A model generated the notes under the pieces. That model made no database searches, was not told the origin of the DNA, and saw only the letters and a program-made list of their open reading frames with translations. A DNA stretch of 64,000 bases from an uncultured Bacteroidales bacterium (GTDB lineage Bacteria; Bacteroidota; Bacteroidia; Bacteroidales; Bacteroidaceae), in contig CADAJS010000001.1 in assembly GCA_902788315.1 (NCBI GenBank), positions 1 through 64,000 on the forward strand, read 5' to 3'. This document shows, piece after piece, positions 35,506-42,401 of this stretch; the first letter of the stretch is position 1; each line of letters opens with the position of its first letter. The translations under genes and the position numbers were made by a program.

Positions 35506-35603
35506 CACAAAATAATCCTAACCGAGGCACTTCGCGAGAAGTATTTTTATTCATTATTACTTTTTTTATGATTCGAGGCAGAGTTAATCCAAATAAAAAG
35601 TCG

Positions 35604-35611
35604 TATTTTTG
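35604..35611 (+). promoter_or_regulatory. -7 box TATTTTTG for ispE
   Basis: TAnnTTTG match 26 bp before the chosen ATG at 35638. Confidence 0.55.
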
Positions 35612-35637
35612 CACTGACAAAACACAGAGTGCATATT

Positions 35638-36447
35638 ATGATTGCCCATCCGAACTGTAAAATCAACTTAGGACTGAACATTATAGCACGCCGCCCCGAC
35701 GGTTACCACGACATCGAGACCGTGTTTTACCCGGTGCCATTGTGCGACGAACTCAGCGTTGTCCCATCCTCCGAGGAGCAATTTGAAGCCGAAGGCATCC
35801 CCGTGGCCGGGAACCCATCGGACAACCTGGTAATGAAGGTCGTGCAGATGCTACGAGACAATGGGTATCACGTTCCGACGCTGAGTATCAAGCTCCGCAA
35901 GCAGATTCCTTCGGGTGCAGGCTTGGGTGGAGGCAGCAGTGATGCAGCACACATGATGTTGCTGCTGAACTCAATGTGCGAGCTGCATCTCTCGCCAGCC
36001 CGAATGAAGGAGATGCTGAGAACATTGGGAGCCGACTGCCCCTTCTTCATCGAGAATGCGCCCGTCTTTGCTCAGGGCATCGGCGACCAGTTCTCTCCCG
36101 TCAGCCTCGACCTTTCAGGGTGGCATCTGACCCTTGTCAAACCCGATGTTTCCGTCTCCACGAAAGAGGCTTATGCTTTAGTTGAGCCACACAAGCCCAA
36201 CATCCCGATTAATCAAATAGTTAACATCCCGGTAGAGGAATGGAAGGAATGTCTCGTGAATGACTTTGAGGTATCAGTCTTTACACGTCGTCCCGTCATC
36301 GGCCGAATCAAGGAGCGTCTCTATCAAAAAGGAGCCGTATATGCCTCAATGAGCGGCAGTGGCAGCAGTGTCTTTGCCCTTTCGCGCATACCTATATATA
36401 TAGATGACGATTTCGCAGACTGTTTCCATTTCCATTGCACGCTGTGA
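35638..36447 (+). CDS. ispE: 4-diphosphocytidyl-2-C-methyl-D-erythritol kinase
   Basis: 269 residues. GHMP kinase: KINLGLNIIARRPDGYHDIE at the N-terminus, ATP-binding PSGAGLGGGSSDAA (from about residue 93), ADCPFF, and the C-terminal MSGSGSSVFAL. It phosphorylates CDP-methylerythritol in the MEP isoprenoid pathway. The ATG at 35638 starts at the family motif; the frame opens three codons earlier at GTG. Monocistronic or read into the exported RGS-rich gene 89 bp downstream. Confidence 0.95.
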   Translation: MIAHPNCKINLGLNIIARRPDGYHDIETVFYPVPLCDELSVVPSSEEQFEAEGIPVAGNPSDNLVMKVVQMLRDNGYHVPTLSIKLRKQIPSGAGLGGGSSDAAHMMLLLNSMCELHLSPARMKEMLRTLGADCPFFIENAPVFAQGIGDQFSPVSLDLSGWHLTLVKPDVSVSTKEAYALVEPHKPNIPINQIVNIPVEEWKECLVNDFEVSVFTRRPVIGRIKERLYQKGAVYASMSGSGSSVFALSRIPIYIDDDFADCFHFHCTL

Positions 36448-36536
36448 GGGAATCCCCCCAAACGTTTAGGGAAAATCCGTTTGCCATGCACGAGAAAGTC
36501 CCGACCTTTGCCGGTGAACATTTAAAACATACGACT

Positions 36537-37673
36537 ATGAAACGTACAATAATCACCCTGGTAATGGCCGCAGCCTGGCTCGGAACGAATGCCATGAGCT
36601 ACGAGCGTGCAAGAGAGGAAGCACTCTATCTGACGGACAAGATGGCCTACGAGCTCAACTTGAACGACCAGCAGTACAACGACGCATACGAGATAAATTT
36701 GGATTATCTGATGAGTCTCGACGACGAACGCGACCTCTATGGAAGATATCTTGAGTTCCGCCTGAACGATCTGCGCCACATCCTCTTCGACTGGCAGTAC
36801 GATCTGATGCTGGCTGCCGACTATTTCGTTCGCCCTGTCATATGGCGTGCGAGGGGTTGGTACTTCCCCATCTACACTCACTATCGTTACGGATGGTTCT
36901 ATTACGACCGGCCGGCCGTGTTCTGGAGCTATCGTGGCGGACACGGGCACCTACACTTCCGTGGCGGGAACTACTACGTAAGCCGTCGTCCCGCGTGGCA
37001 TGGCGGAATGCGCGGTATGGACATGGATCGCAGGAGATGGAACAATCCCTCGCTCCGAAATGGTCATGGCGACACACGGATGAACAATGGACGCCTTGAG
37101 CGTGGAGGCGGTGTACCGCGCAGCAGAGGTGAATTCTCCGGCACACGCGGCAATTCCAACATCCACGGCGGCACGCAAGGCATACCTAACCGAAACGACA
37201 ACATGCGTGGTGGCAACTCACGCTCGAACGGCCAAGGCACCTTCCGTCCCGAAACGAATCATGGCACAGACACCCGCACAATAACTGGAAACCGAAGCCT
37301 GGACACACGCACGATAACTAGAGACCGAGGCATCACCGCGCCGAGCCGAGGCACCACCACAACCAGCCGAGGCAGCGTAATGTCCGGCCGAGGCAGTATG
37401 CCTTCGAGTCACGGATCTGTATCCTCAAGCCGAGGCTCCGGCTCTATGAGACGCGGCACAGTGAGCAGTTCGTCGCGCGGAAACCTTTTCAGCGGAAGCA
37501 GCACTCGATCCACCGTAGGCAGCAGCCGCAGCAATTCCAGCATGGGCTCGGGCGTATCACGCGGAAGTTCGGGAAGCCGTGGAGGCAGCATTAGCTCCAC
37601 ACGCAGCTCGGGTGCTTCGGGTCACAGCGCAGGAAGCCAGAGTCGCGGCGGAAGCCGGGGCGGCAGACGATGA
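36537..37673 (+). CDS. exported protein with Arg/Gly/Ser-rich low-complexity tail
   Basis: 378 residues. Signal peptide 1-19 (MKRTIITLVMAAAWLGTNAM). Residues 20-105 form a charged helical domain (YERAREEALYLTDKMAYELNL..) like small exported helix-bundle domains. Residues 105-160 are Tyr/Trp/His/Gly-rich (WYFPIYTHYRYGWFYY). Residues 160-378 are low complexity, dominated by Arg, Gly, Ser and Thr with repeated SRG/GRGS units. I do not recognise a family for the tail, and similar Bacteroidota proteins are annotated hypothetical. The strongly basic tail could bind polyanions or envelope glycans (inference). It ends 6 bp from the convergent kinase gene, with no room for a terminator. Confidence 0.8.
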   Translation: MKRTIITLVMAAAWLGTNAMSYERAREEALYLTDKMAYELNLNDQQYNDAYEINLDYLMSLDDERDLYGRYLEFRLNDLRHILFDWQYDLMLAADYFVRPVIWRARGWYFPIYTHYRYGWFYYDRPAVFWSYRGGHGHLHFRGGNYYVSRRPAWHGGMRGMDMDRRRWNNPSLRNGHGDTRMNNGRLERGGGVPRSRGEFSGTRGNSNIHGGTQGIPNRNDNMRGGNSRSNGQGTFRPETNHGTDTRTITGNRSLDTRTITRDRGITAPSRGTTTTSRGSVMSGRGSMPSSHGSVSSSRGSGSMRRGTVSSSSRGNLFSGSSTRSTVGSSRSNSSMGSGVSRGSSGSRGGSISSTRSSGASGHSAGSQSRGGSRGGRR

Positions 37674-37679
37674 CAATGA

Positions 37680-38723
37680 TTAACGCCGCGGACGGAGTTT
37701 GTTCAATAAGGAGCGGTTGATGGAACTGATACGATGCTGGCTCTCTATGAAGTCATTCTTCAGGAGAGTCAGCTCGTCGTTCATATCAGAATACAAATCG
37801 CTGAATATGCGCAGCAAGGGCGAGACATAGGGCTGATCCTTCTCATTGACCACCATACGGATGTCGTGCGGCACGATGCTCACTTCGAGATCCTCCCCTT
37901 CCTCTTTCGGGTCCCCGTCGAAATGAATGACACCGGGCTTCGAACGGTGAATCTTCAGCCGCGAACACTGGAAGGTCTTGATGCGGCTATTCTGCATGAT
38001 GGTCTTGTTAAACAGCTGAATGGCTATCTGAGGAGCCTCGAGCACATTGAAGGGTTCCATAATGGTCACGTCCATCAGGCCGTCGCTCATGCTGGCCTTC
38101 GGAGCAATATAGACATTGTTCCCATATTGGCTGGCGTTGGCACAGGCTATCAGGAACGCCTTGTAATGCTGCGTCTCTCCCTCTATCTCGATGTCGTAGG
38201 TATCTGGATTATACTTCAATCCCTCCCTCAGTGTGTTCTCTATATAGGAGACGAATCCCCGCTTCCTGCTTTGGGCAAACTTGCTGCTGACAAAGGCATC
38301 GAACCCCATGCCGCATGTGCAGAAGAAGGGCGTGCCATTGATACACCCGTAGTCGAGTGCTTCAATATGGCAGTTGGCCAGCACCCGCAGGGCTCCGCGC
38401 GCGCTCATAGGTATATAGAGATGCCGGGCCAGGCCGTTACCGCTGCCACAAGGGATGATACCGAGCGCCGTCGGTGTGTGGACCAGGCTCCGGGCCACCT
38501 CGTTCACCGTGCCGTCGCCGCCTACGGCCACACACACATCCACACCTTCCTCCACCGCCTGACGCGCATACTCGGCCGCGTGTCCACGACGTTCTGTATA
38601 ATGAACGGAACACTCGAAAACGGACTCATCCATGTATCGTGGAATCATCTGCACGATATCCTTCTTGTCGCTTGTGCCCGAAATAGGGTTCACGACGAAC
38701 CAAATCTTCTTTCTTGTCTCCAT
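37680..38723 (-). CDS. diacylglycerol/sphingoid-base kinase-like lipid kinase
   Basis: 347 residues. DAGK catalytic domain: WFVVNPISGTSDKK, GGDGTVNEVA (ATP-binding loop), LGIIPCGSGNGLARHL. The C-terminal beta domain includes GFDAFVSSKFA and APKASMSDGLMDV. It belongs to the family of DgkB/YegS and sphingosine/ceramide kinases. The substrate is not readable from sequence; the divergent neighbour makes sphingoid bases, so a sphingolipid role is attractive (inference). ATG 38723 is chosen because the -7 box lies at 38733-38740; the transcript would be almost leaderless. A ~65-residue C-terminal extension after the fold is Leu/Asn-rich. Confidence 0.88.
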   Translation of the reverse strand: METRKKIWFVVNPISGTSDKKDIVQMIPRYMDESVFECSVHYTERRGHAAEYARQAVEEGVDVCVAVGGDGTVNEVARSLVHTPTALGIIPCGSGNGLARHLYIPMSARGALRVLANCHIEALDYGCINGTPFFCTCGMGFDAFVSSKFAQSRKRGFVSYIENTLREGLKYNPDTYDIEIEGETQHYKAFLIACANASQYGNNVYIAPKASMSDGLMDVTIMEPFNVLEAPQIAIQLFNKTIMQNSRIKTFQCSRLKIHRSKPGVIHFDGDPKEEGEDLEVSIVPHDIRMVVNEKDQPYVSPLLRIFSDLYSDMNDELTLLKNDFIESQHRISSINRSLLNKLRPRR

Positions 38724-38732
38724 ATTTGGGGG

Positions 38733-38740
38733 CAAAGATA
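38733..38740 (-). promoter_or_regulatory. -7 box TATCTTTG for the lipid kinase gene
   Basis: TAnnTTTG match only 9 bp before the ATG, so the RNA would start a few bases before the coding region. This rules against the longer upstream start. Confidence 0.6.
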
Positions 38741-38835
38741 TAAAATTTCGTTTAATAAACCGCACAAGGTCAAAGAAAGATATGCCCGACGTAATATTTT
38801 TTCCCTTTTAGGAACAATTATTAAGATATTTTAGC

Positions 38836-38843
38836 TACCTTTG
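38836..38843 (+). promoter_or_regulatory. -7 box TACCTTTG for spt
   Basis: TAnnTTTG match 43 bp before the ATG at 38887. Confidence 0.6.
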
Positions 38844-38886
38844 CATCGTTTAATCGATAAAAAGGACTGTAACCTTACTTTATTTT

Positions 38887-40071
38887 ATGGGATTGTTACA
38901 AGAAAGATGTGCCAAATATACACTGCCCCAAGAGTTCATGAAACAGGGTATTTACCCCTATTTCAGACAGATTGAGGGAAAACAGGGCACCGAGGTAATA
39001 ATGGAAGGCCACCGCGTCTTGATGTTCGGCTCGAATGCCTATACAGGACTCACGGGTGACCAGCGTGTCATCGACGCAGGCATCGCAGCCATGCAGAAGT
39101 ATGGAAGCGGATGCGCCGGAAGTCGTTTCCTGAACGGAACGCTTGACTTGCACGTCCAGTTGGAGAAGGAATTAGCCGAGTTTGTGGGCAAGGACGATGC
39201 CCTGTGCTTTGCCACAGGCTTCACCGTGAACAGTGGCGTAATAAGCCAGCTCGTGGACCGCAACGACTATGTAATCTGTGACGACCGCGACCACGCCAGT
39301 ATCGTGGACGGACGCCGCCTCAGTTTCGCCACCCAGCTCAAGTATAAGCACAACGACATGGAGGACCTCGAGAAGCAGCTCCAGAAGTGCGAGCCGGACA
39401 GAGTGAAGCTGATTGTCGTTGACGGAGTGTTCAGCATGGAGGGCGATCTCTGCAAACTGCCGGAGATTATCGAGTTGAAGAAGAAGTACGACGCCGCCGT
39501 CATGGTGGACGAGGCCCACGGCATCGGAGTCTTCGGACGTCAGGGACGCGGCGTGTGCGACCACTTTGGCCTGGCCAAGGACGTGGACCTCATCATGGGC
39601 ACCTTCTCGAAGAGTCTGGCATCCATCGGTGGTTTCATTGCTGCCGACGCCAGCATCATCAATTGGCTGCGCCACACCGTGCGCACGTACATCTTCAGTG
39701 CCAGCAGCACCCCGGCCGCTACAGCAGCTGCACTCGAAGCACTGCACATCATCCAGAACGAGCCCGAGCGCATCGCCGCTCTGTGGGACGTCACCAACTA
39801 CGCCTTGAAGCGTTTCCGCGAGGAAGGCTTCGAGATTGGCGACACGGAGAGCCCCATCATTCCTCTCTACGTGCGTGATACAGAGAAGACATTCAAGGCA
39901 GTTGCCTTCGCATTCCGCGAGGGAGTCTTCATCAACCCAGTGATTCCGCCCGCATGTGCACCACAAGACACGCTCGTGCGCTTCGCCCTCATGGCAAGCC
40001 ACACGCATGCCCAGGTGGACGAGGCCGTGCAGAAACTGAAGAAAGTATTTCAGGAACTGGATATATTGTGA
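38887..40071 (+). CDS. spt: serine palmitoyltransferase (alpha-oxoamine synthase)
   Basis: 394 residues. PLP fold type I: GSNAYTGLTGD, GSGCAGSRFLNGT, DEAHGIGVFGRQGRG, and the PLP lysine Lys242 in GTFSKSLASIGG. It condenses serine with an acyl-CoA to 3-ketosphinganine, the first step of sphingolipid synthesis, a Bacteroidales hallmark. Glycine C-acetyltransferase (kbl) is a close relative; the length and N-terminus (YTLPQEFMKQGIYPYFRQIEG) fit Bacteroides Spt better. Divergent from a lipid kinase; followed by a strong terminator. Confidence 0.88.
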   Translation: MGLLQERCAKYTLPQEFMKQGIYPYFRQIEGKQGTEVIMEGHRVLMFGSNAYTGLTGDQRVIDAGIAAMQKYGSGCAGSRFLNGTLDLHVQLEKELAEFVGKDDALCFATGFTVNSGVISQLVDRNDYVICDDRDHASIVDGRRLSFATQLKYKHNDMEDLEKQLQKCEPDRVKLIVVDGVFSMEGDLCKLPEIIELKKKYDAAVMVDEAHGIGVFGRQGRGVCDHFGLAKDVDLIMGTFSKSLASIGGFIAADASIINWLRHTVRTYIFSASSTPAATAAALEALHIIQNEPERIAALWDVTNYALKRFREEGFEIGDTESPIIPLYVRDTEKTFKAVAFAFREGVFINPVIPPACAPQDTLVRFALMASHTHAQVDEAVQKLKKVFQELDIL

Positions 40072-40132
40072 TTGGCTATAGGGGGGGCTGAATGCCCCAT
40101 ATGGCACAGAATATAGTGTTTTTCATAGTTGA

Positions 40133-40166
40133 GTGCATTGTTCGGGAGAACAATGCACTTTTTTTG
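40133..40166 (+). terminator. terminator after spt
   Basis: An 11-bp perfect stem GTGCATTGTTC/GAACAATGCAC with loop GGGA, followed at once by eight T residues. Confidence 0.92.
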
Positions 40167-40198
40167 TGCCACCCCGCAAAGGCTTCCGCCCTGCGCCG

Positions 40199-41512
40199 TC
40201 ACAGCTCGGCCGGCGTGATGATGGTCTTGACGCCCTTAATCTTTTGACCCCTCACACGTACAAGCAACTCCTTCACTACGCGGCGGTCCACAGCGACATA
40301 GGACCACCCAGGCAGCACGTCCACGCGTCCCAGTTGCTCGCGTCCGAGGCCGCCCACCTTGGAGAGGAAACCCACGATGTCCACCTTGTTTATCTTGTCC
40401 CTGCGTCCCTTACCGATGTAGAGCGTCGTCCACTGCGGCCGGGCCGGTGCCGGCAGACGTTGCGGAAGCATTAGCCGCTCAGGCGTTTCGTCCAGAAAGT
40501 CGGGCAGGTGTTCCTCGGGTCCCAAGATGAGATAGGCCTTCCCCTCGGCATCCCAGCGAGCCGTGCGTCCGTTTCGGTGGATGAAAGCCTCCTCGTTGAG
40601 CGGCAGATGATAGTGAATGATGTGCCGCACATCGGCGATGTCCAGTCCGCGCGATGCCAGATCGGTGGTCACGAGCACGTTTGCCGACCCGTTGCTGAAA
40701 CGAAACAGCGAGCGTTCGCGGTCACGCTGTTCCATCCCTCCGTGGAAAAGGGCTGCCGACACGTCCATACGCCGCAGGTAGTCCCCCACTCGCTCCACGC
40801 TCTCACGATAATTGACGAAGACCATGCTCTGCTCCGCCCCTAGCATGCACAGCAGATTATAGAGCGAGTGCAGTTTGTCCTTCTCGGGCGACGGCAAGAC
40901 GTAGAGGCGCAGACGTCCATCCTTGGCGTCGGCATCGTCGAGATAGTCGAGCCTGCAAGGACGGCCCTGTGGCACGAAGTCGGGAATCTGGGGACAGTCG
41001 GTAGCGGAAAGCAGGATACGACGCTCCACACGAGGCATAGCACCGAGGATGCCACGCATCTGTTCGTGGAAGCCCAGTTCCAGACACTTGTCAAACTCGT
41101 CAATCACCAAGGTGCGAATGGTATCGACGGAGAAGTTCTCCTTGCCAATATGGTCCAGCATGCGCCCGGGAGTACCCACAAGGACATGAGGACGCTGGGC
41201 ACGCATCAACCGATGCTCATCCATGGCCGGACGTCCGCCGTAGCAGGCCAGGATACGCAGGTCGGCATTCAGCTGACGGGCCACAGCGACCGTCTGCTGT
41301 GCCAGCTCGCGTGATGGGACGAGAATCAGAGCCTGCACCTCGTCGCTGCCCTCCTCCAGCAGCTGAAGGAGGGGGAGCAGGTAGGCCAAGGTCTTTCCCG
41401 AACCCGTGGGACTGAGCAGCACCACCTGTCTCTCGCGTGGTACTGTGCGCAACATGTCCTGTTGCATGACGTTCAGGCTGGCAATATCCAGCTTATGCAG
41501 GCTGTAATCCAT
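40199..41512 (-). CDS. DbpA-like ATP-dependent RNA helicase with DEFD motif
   Basis: 437 residues. Superfamily 2 helicase: motif I SPTGSGKT, Ia PSRELAQQ, Ib TPGRMLDH, motif II VIDEFDK, motif III SAT, IV/V TTDLASRGLDI, motif VI HRNGRTAR. A C-terminal DbpA-type RNA-binding domain follows (TTLYIGKGRRDKINKVDIVGFL, SYVAVDRRVV). Motif II reads D-E-F-D rather than D-E-A-D and motif VI lacks its last Gly, as in a Bacteroidota subgroup (from memory). The Q motif is weak or absent. Likely acts on 23S rRNA during 50S assembly (by analogy with DbpA). ATG 41512 is used; the 90 upstream in-frame codons lie over another promoter. Confidence 0.87.
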   Translation of the reverse strand: MDYSLHKLDIASLNVMQQDMLRTVPRERQVVLLSPTGSGKTLAYLLPLLQLLEEGSDEVQALILVPSRELAQQTVAVARQLNADLRILACYGGRPAMDEHRLMRAQRPHVLVGTPGRMLDHIGKENFSVDTIRTLVIDEFDKCLELGFHEQMRGILGAMPRVERRILLSATDCPQIPDFVPQGRPCRLDYLDDADAKDGRLRLYVLPSPEKDKLHSLYNLLCMLGAEQSMVFVNYRESVERVGDYLRRMDVSAALFHGGMEQRDRERSLFRFSNGSANVLVTTDLASRGLDIADVRHIIHYHLPLNEEAFIHRNGRTARWDAEGKAYLILGPEEHLPDFLDETPERLMLPQRLPAPARPQWTTLYIGKGRRDKINKVDIVGFLSKVGGLGREQLGRVDVLPGWSYVAVDRRVVKELLVRVRGQKIKGVKTIITPAEL

Positions 41513-41595
41513 CGTCTTCTTGCTACTTTTGATGCAAAATTCGTTAAAATCGGCGACTTTTCCAAGCAAACGTTGCCCAATTCTGCACAAATCGC

Positions 41596-41603
41596 TACAT
41601 TTG
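41596..41603 (+). promoter_or_regulatory. -7 box TACATTTG for the 168-residue exported protein
   Basis: TAnnTTTG match with TTG at 41573-41575, 20 bp upstream. The ATG at 41613 lies only 9 bp after the box. Confidence 0.65.
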
Positions 41604-41612
41604 CACTCAGAT

Positions 41613-42119
41613 ATGAAAAAGTGGCTCCTTACCTTATTATATATAGTGCCCCTCGGCGTGCAAGCCCAGCGGGTGCAGCTCGTCGTGTCGGGCACCCCCG
41701 TCACCATCCAGCCCGTACAGACACAGACCGAGGTGCGAGCCGGATGGCGCATCGTGGACATCCAGCTCAAGAACCGCGTCACACGCTACCTCTTTGGGCG
41801 CCATTCCTCCCAACTTACCGACGACGGACAGCCCAGGTTCCTCATCCAGCCTTCGGATGGCGAGACGCTCGTGGACTATGCCCTCATACGCCTACGCGAG
41901 AAACGGGACTGCCGCCGGCTGCCTGCCGCACTGCTGATGGCCAACCCCTACACACGCGTCGAGCCCTCCGATTTCGAGATTGCTCCGGCCCAGGACGATG
42001 CCTTCGAATGCCGTCCGCGCCAGCCGCTGCCTCGAGGGGAATACGTTTTAGTGAGCCTCATCCAGCAGCCCATCGGCTCGCTGGGCGACTATCTGGTCTA
42101 TCCCTTCCAGGTGCCCTAA
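41613..42119 (+). CDS. small exported protein of unknown function
   Basis: 168 residues, no family recognised. Signal peptide MKKWLLTLLYIVPLGVQAQ, then a beta-rich soluble domain with TPVTIQPVQTQTEVRAGWRIVDIQLKN and an ending LGDYLVYPFQVP. Two cysteines only (CRRL, ECRP). It reads like a small periplasmic beta-sandwich protein. The DbpA-like gene is divergent; the next plus-strand neighbour is a repeat hairpin (42146-42231) that may end the message. Confidence 0.75.
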   Translation: MKKWLLTLLYIVPLGVQAQRVQLVVSGTPVTIQPVQTQTEVRAGWRIVDIQLKNRVTRYLFGRHSSQLTDDGQPRFLIQPSDGETLVDYALIRLREKRDCRRLPAALLMANPYTRVEPSDFEIAPAQDDAFECRPRQPLPRGEYVLVSLIQQPIGSLGDYLVYPFQVP

Positions 42120-42145
42120 GGAGACGTCACAAGAAGATGCAGCAG

Positions 42146-42231
42146 ACCGCACCGTCCGGAGGAGTGTGCTCCGGAGGCCGGAAGAGCGTGCTCCATCTCC
42201 TCCCGGAACACGCTCCTCCGGGCGGTGCGGT
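42146..42231. repeat. 22-bp repeat, locus D, arranged as a long hairpin
   Basis: Two direct 22-bp units (42156-42177, 42178-42199; dyads GGAG-TGTG-CTCC and GAGC-GT-GCTC) are followed by a third unit in inverted orientation (about 42201-42222). The whole stretch, flanked by ACCGCACCG and CGGTGCGGT, folds into a long imperfect stem. It lies in a convergent gap and may serve as a two-way terminator. Confidence 0.7.
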
Positions 42232-42401
42232 TGGAGACTCTGATTTTCAGCGCCCTTTATTTTACCTCACAAAACGCCCTTTTCCCACCCCCATAAACCA
42301 TGTCAGCCGGCGTCCCATAAAGAGATACCGGCTGACATCGATATAGCACACGCCACGTATTATCCCGAAACAGTCAATAGACTGTTATGCGTCAAGCTAG
42401 A

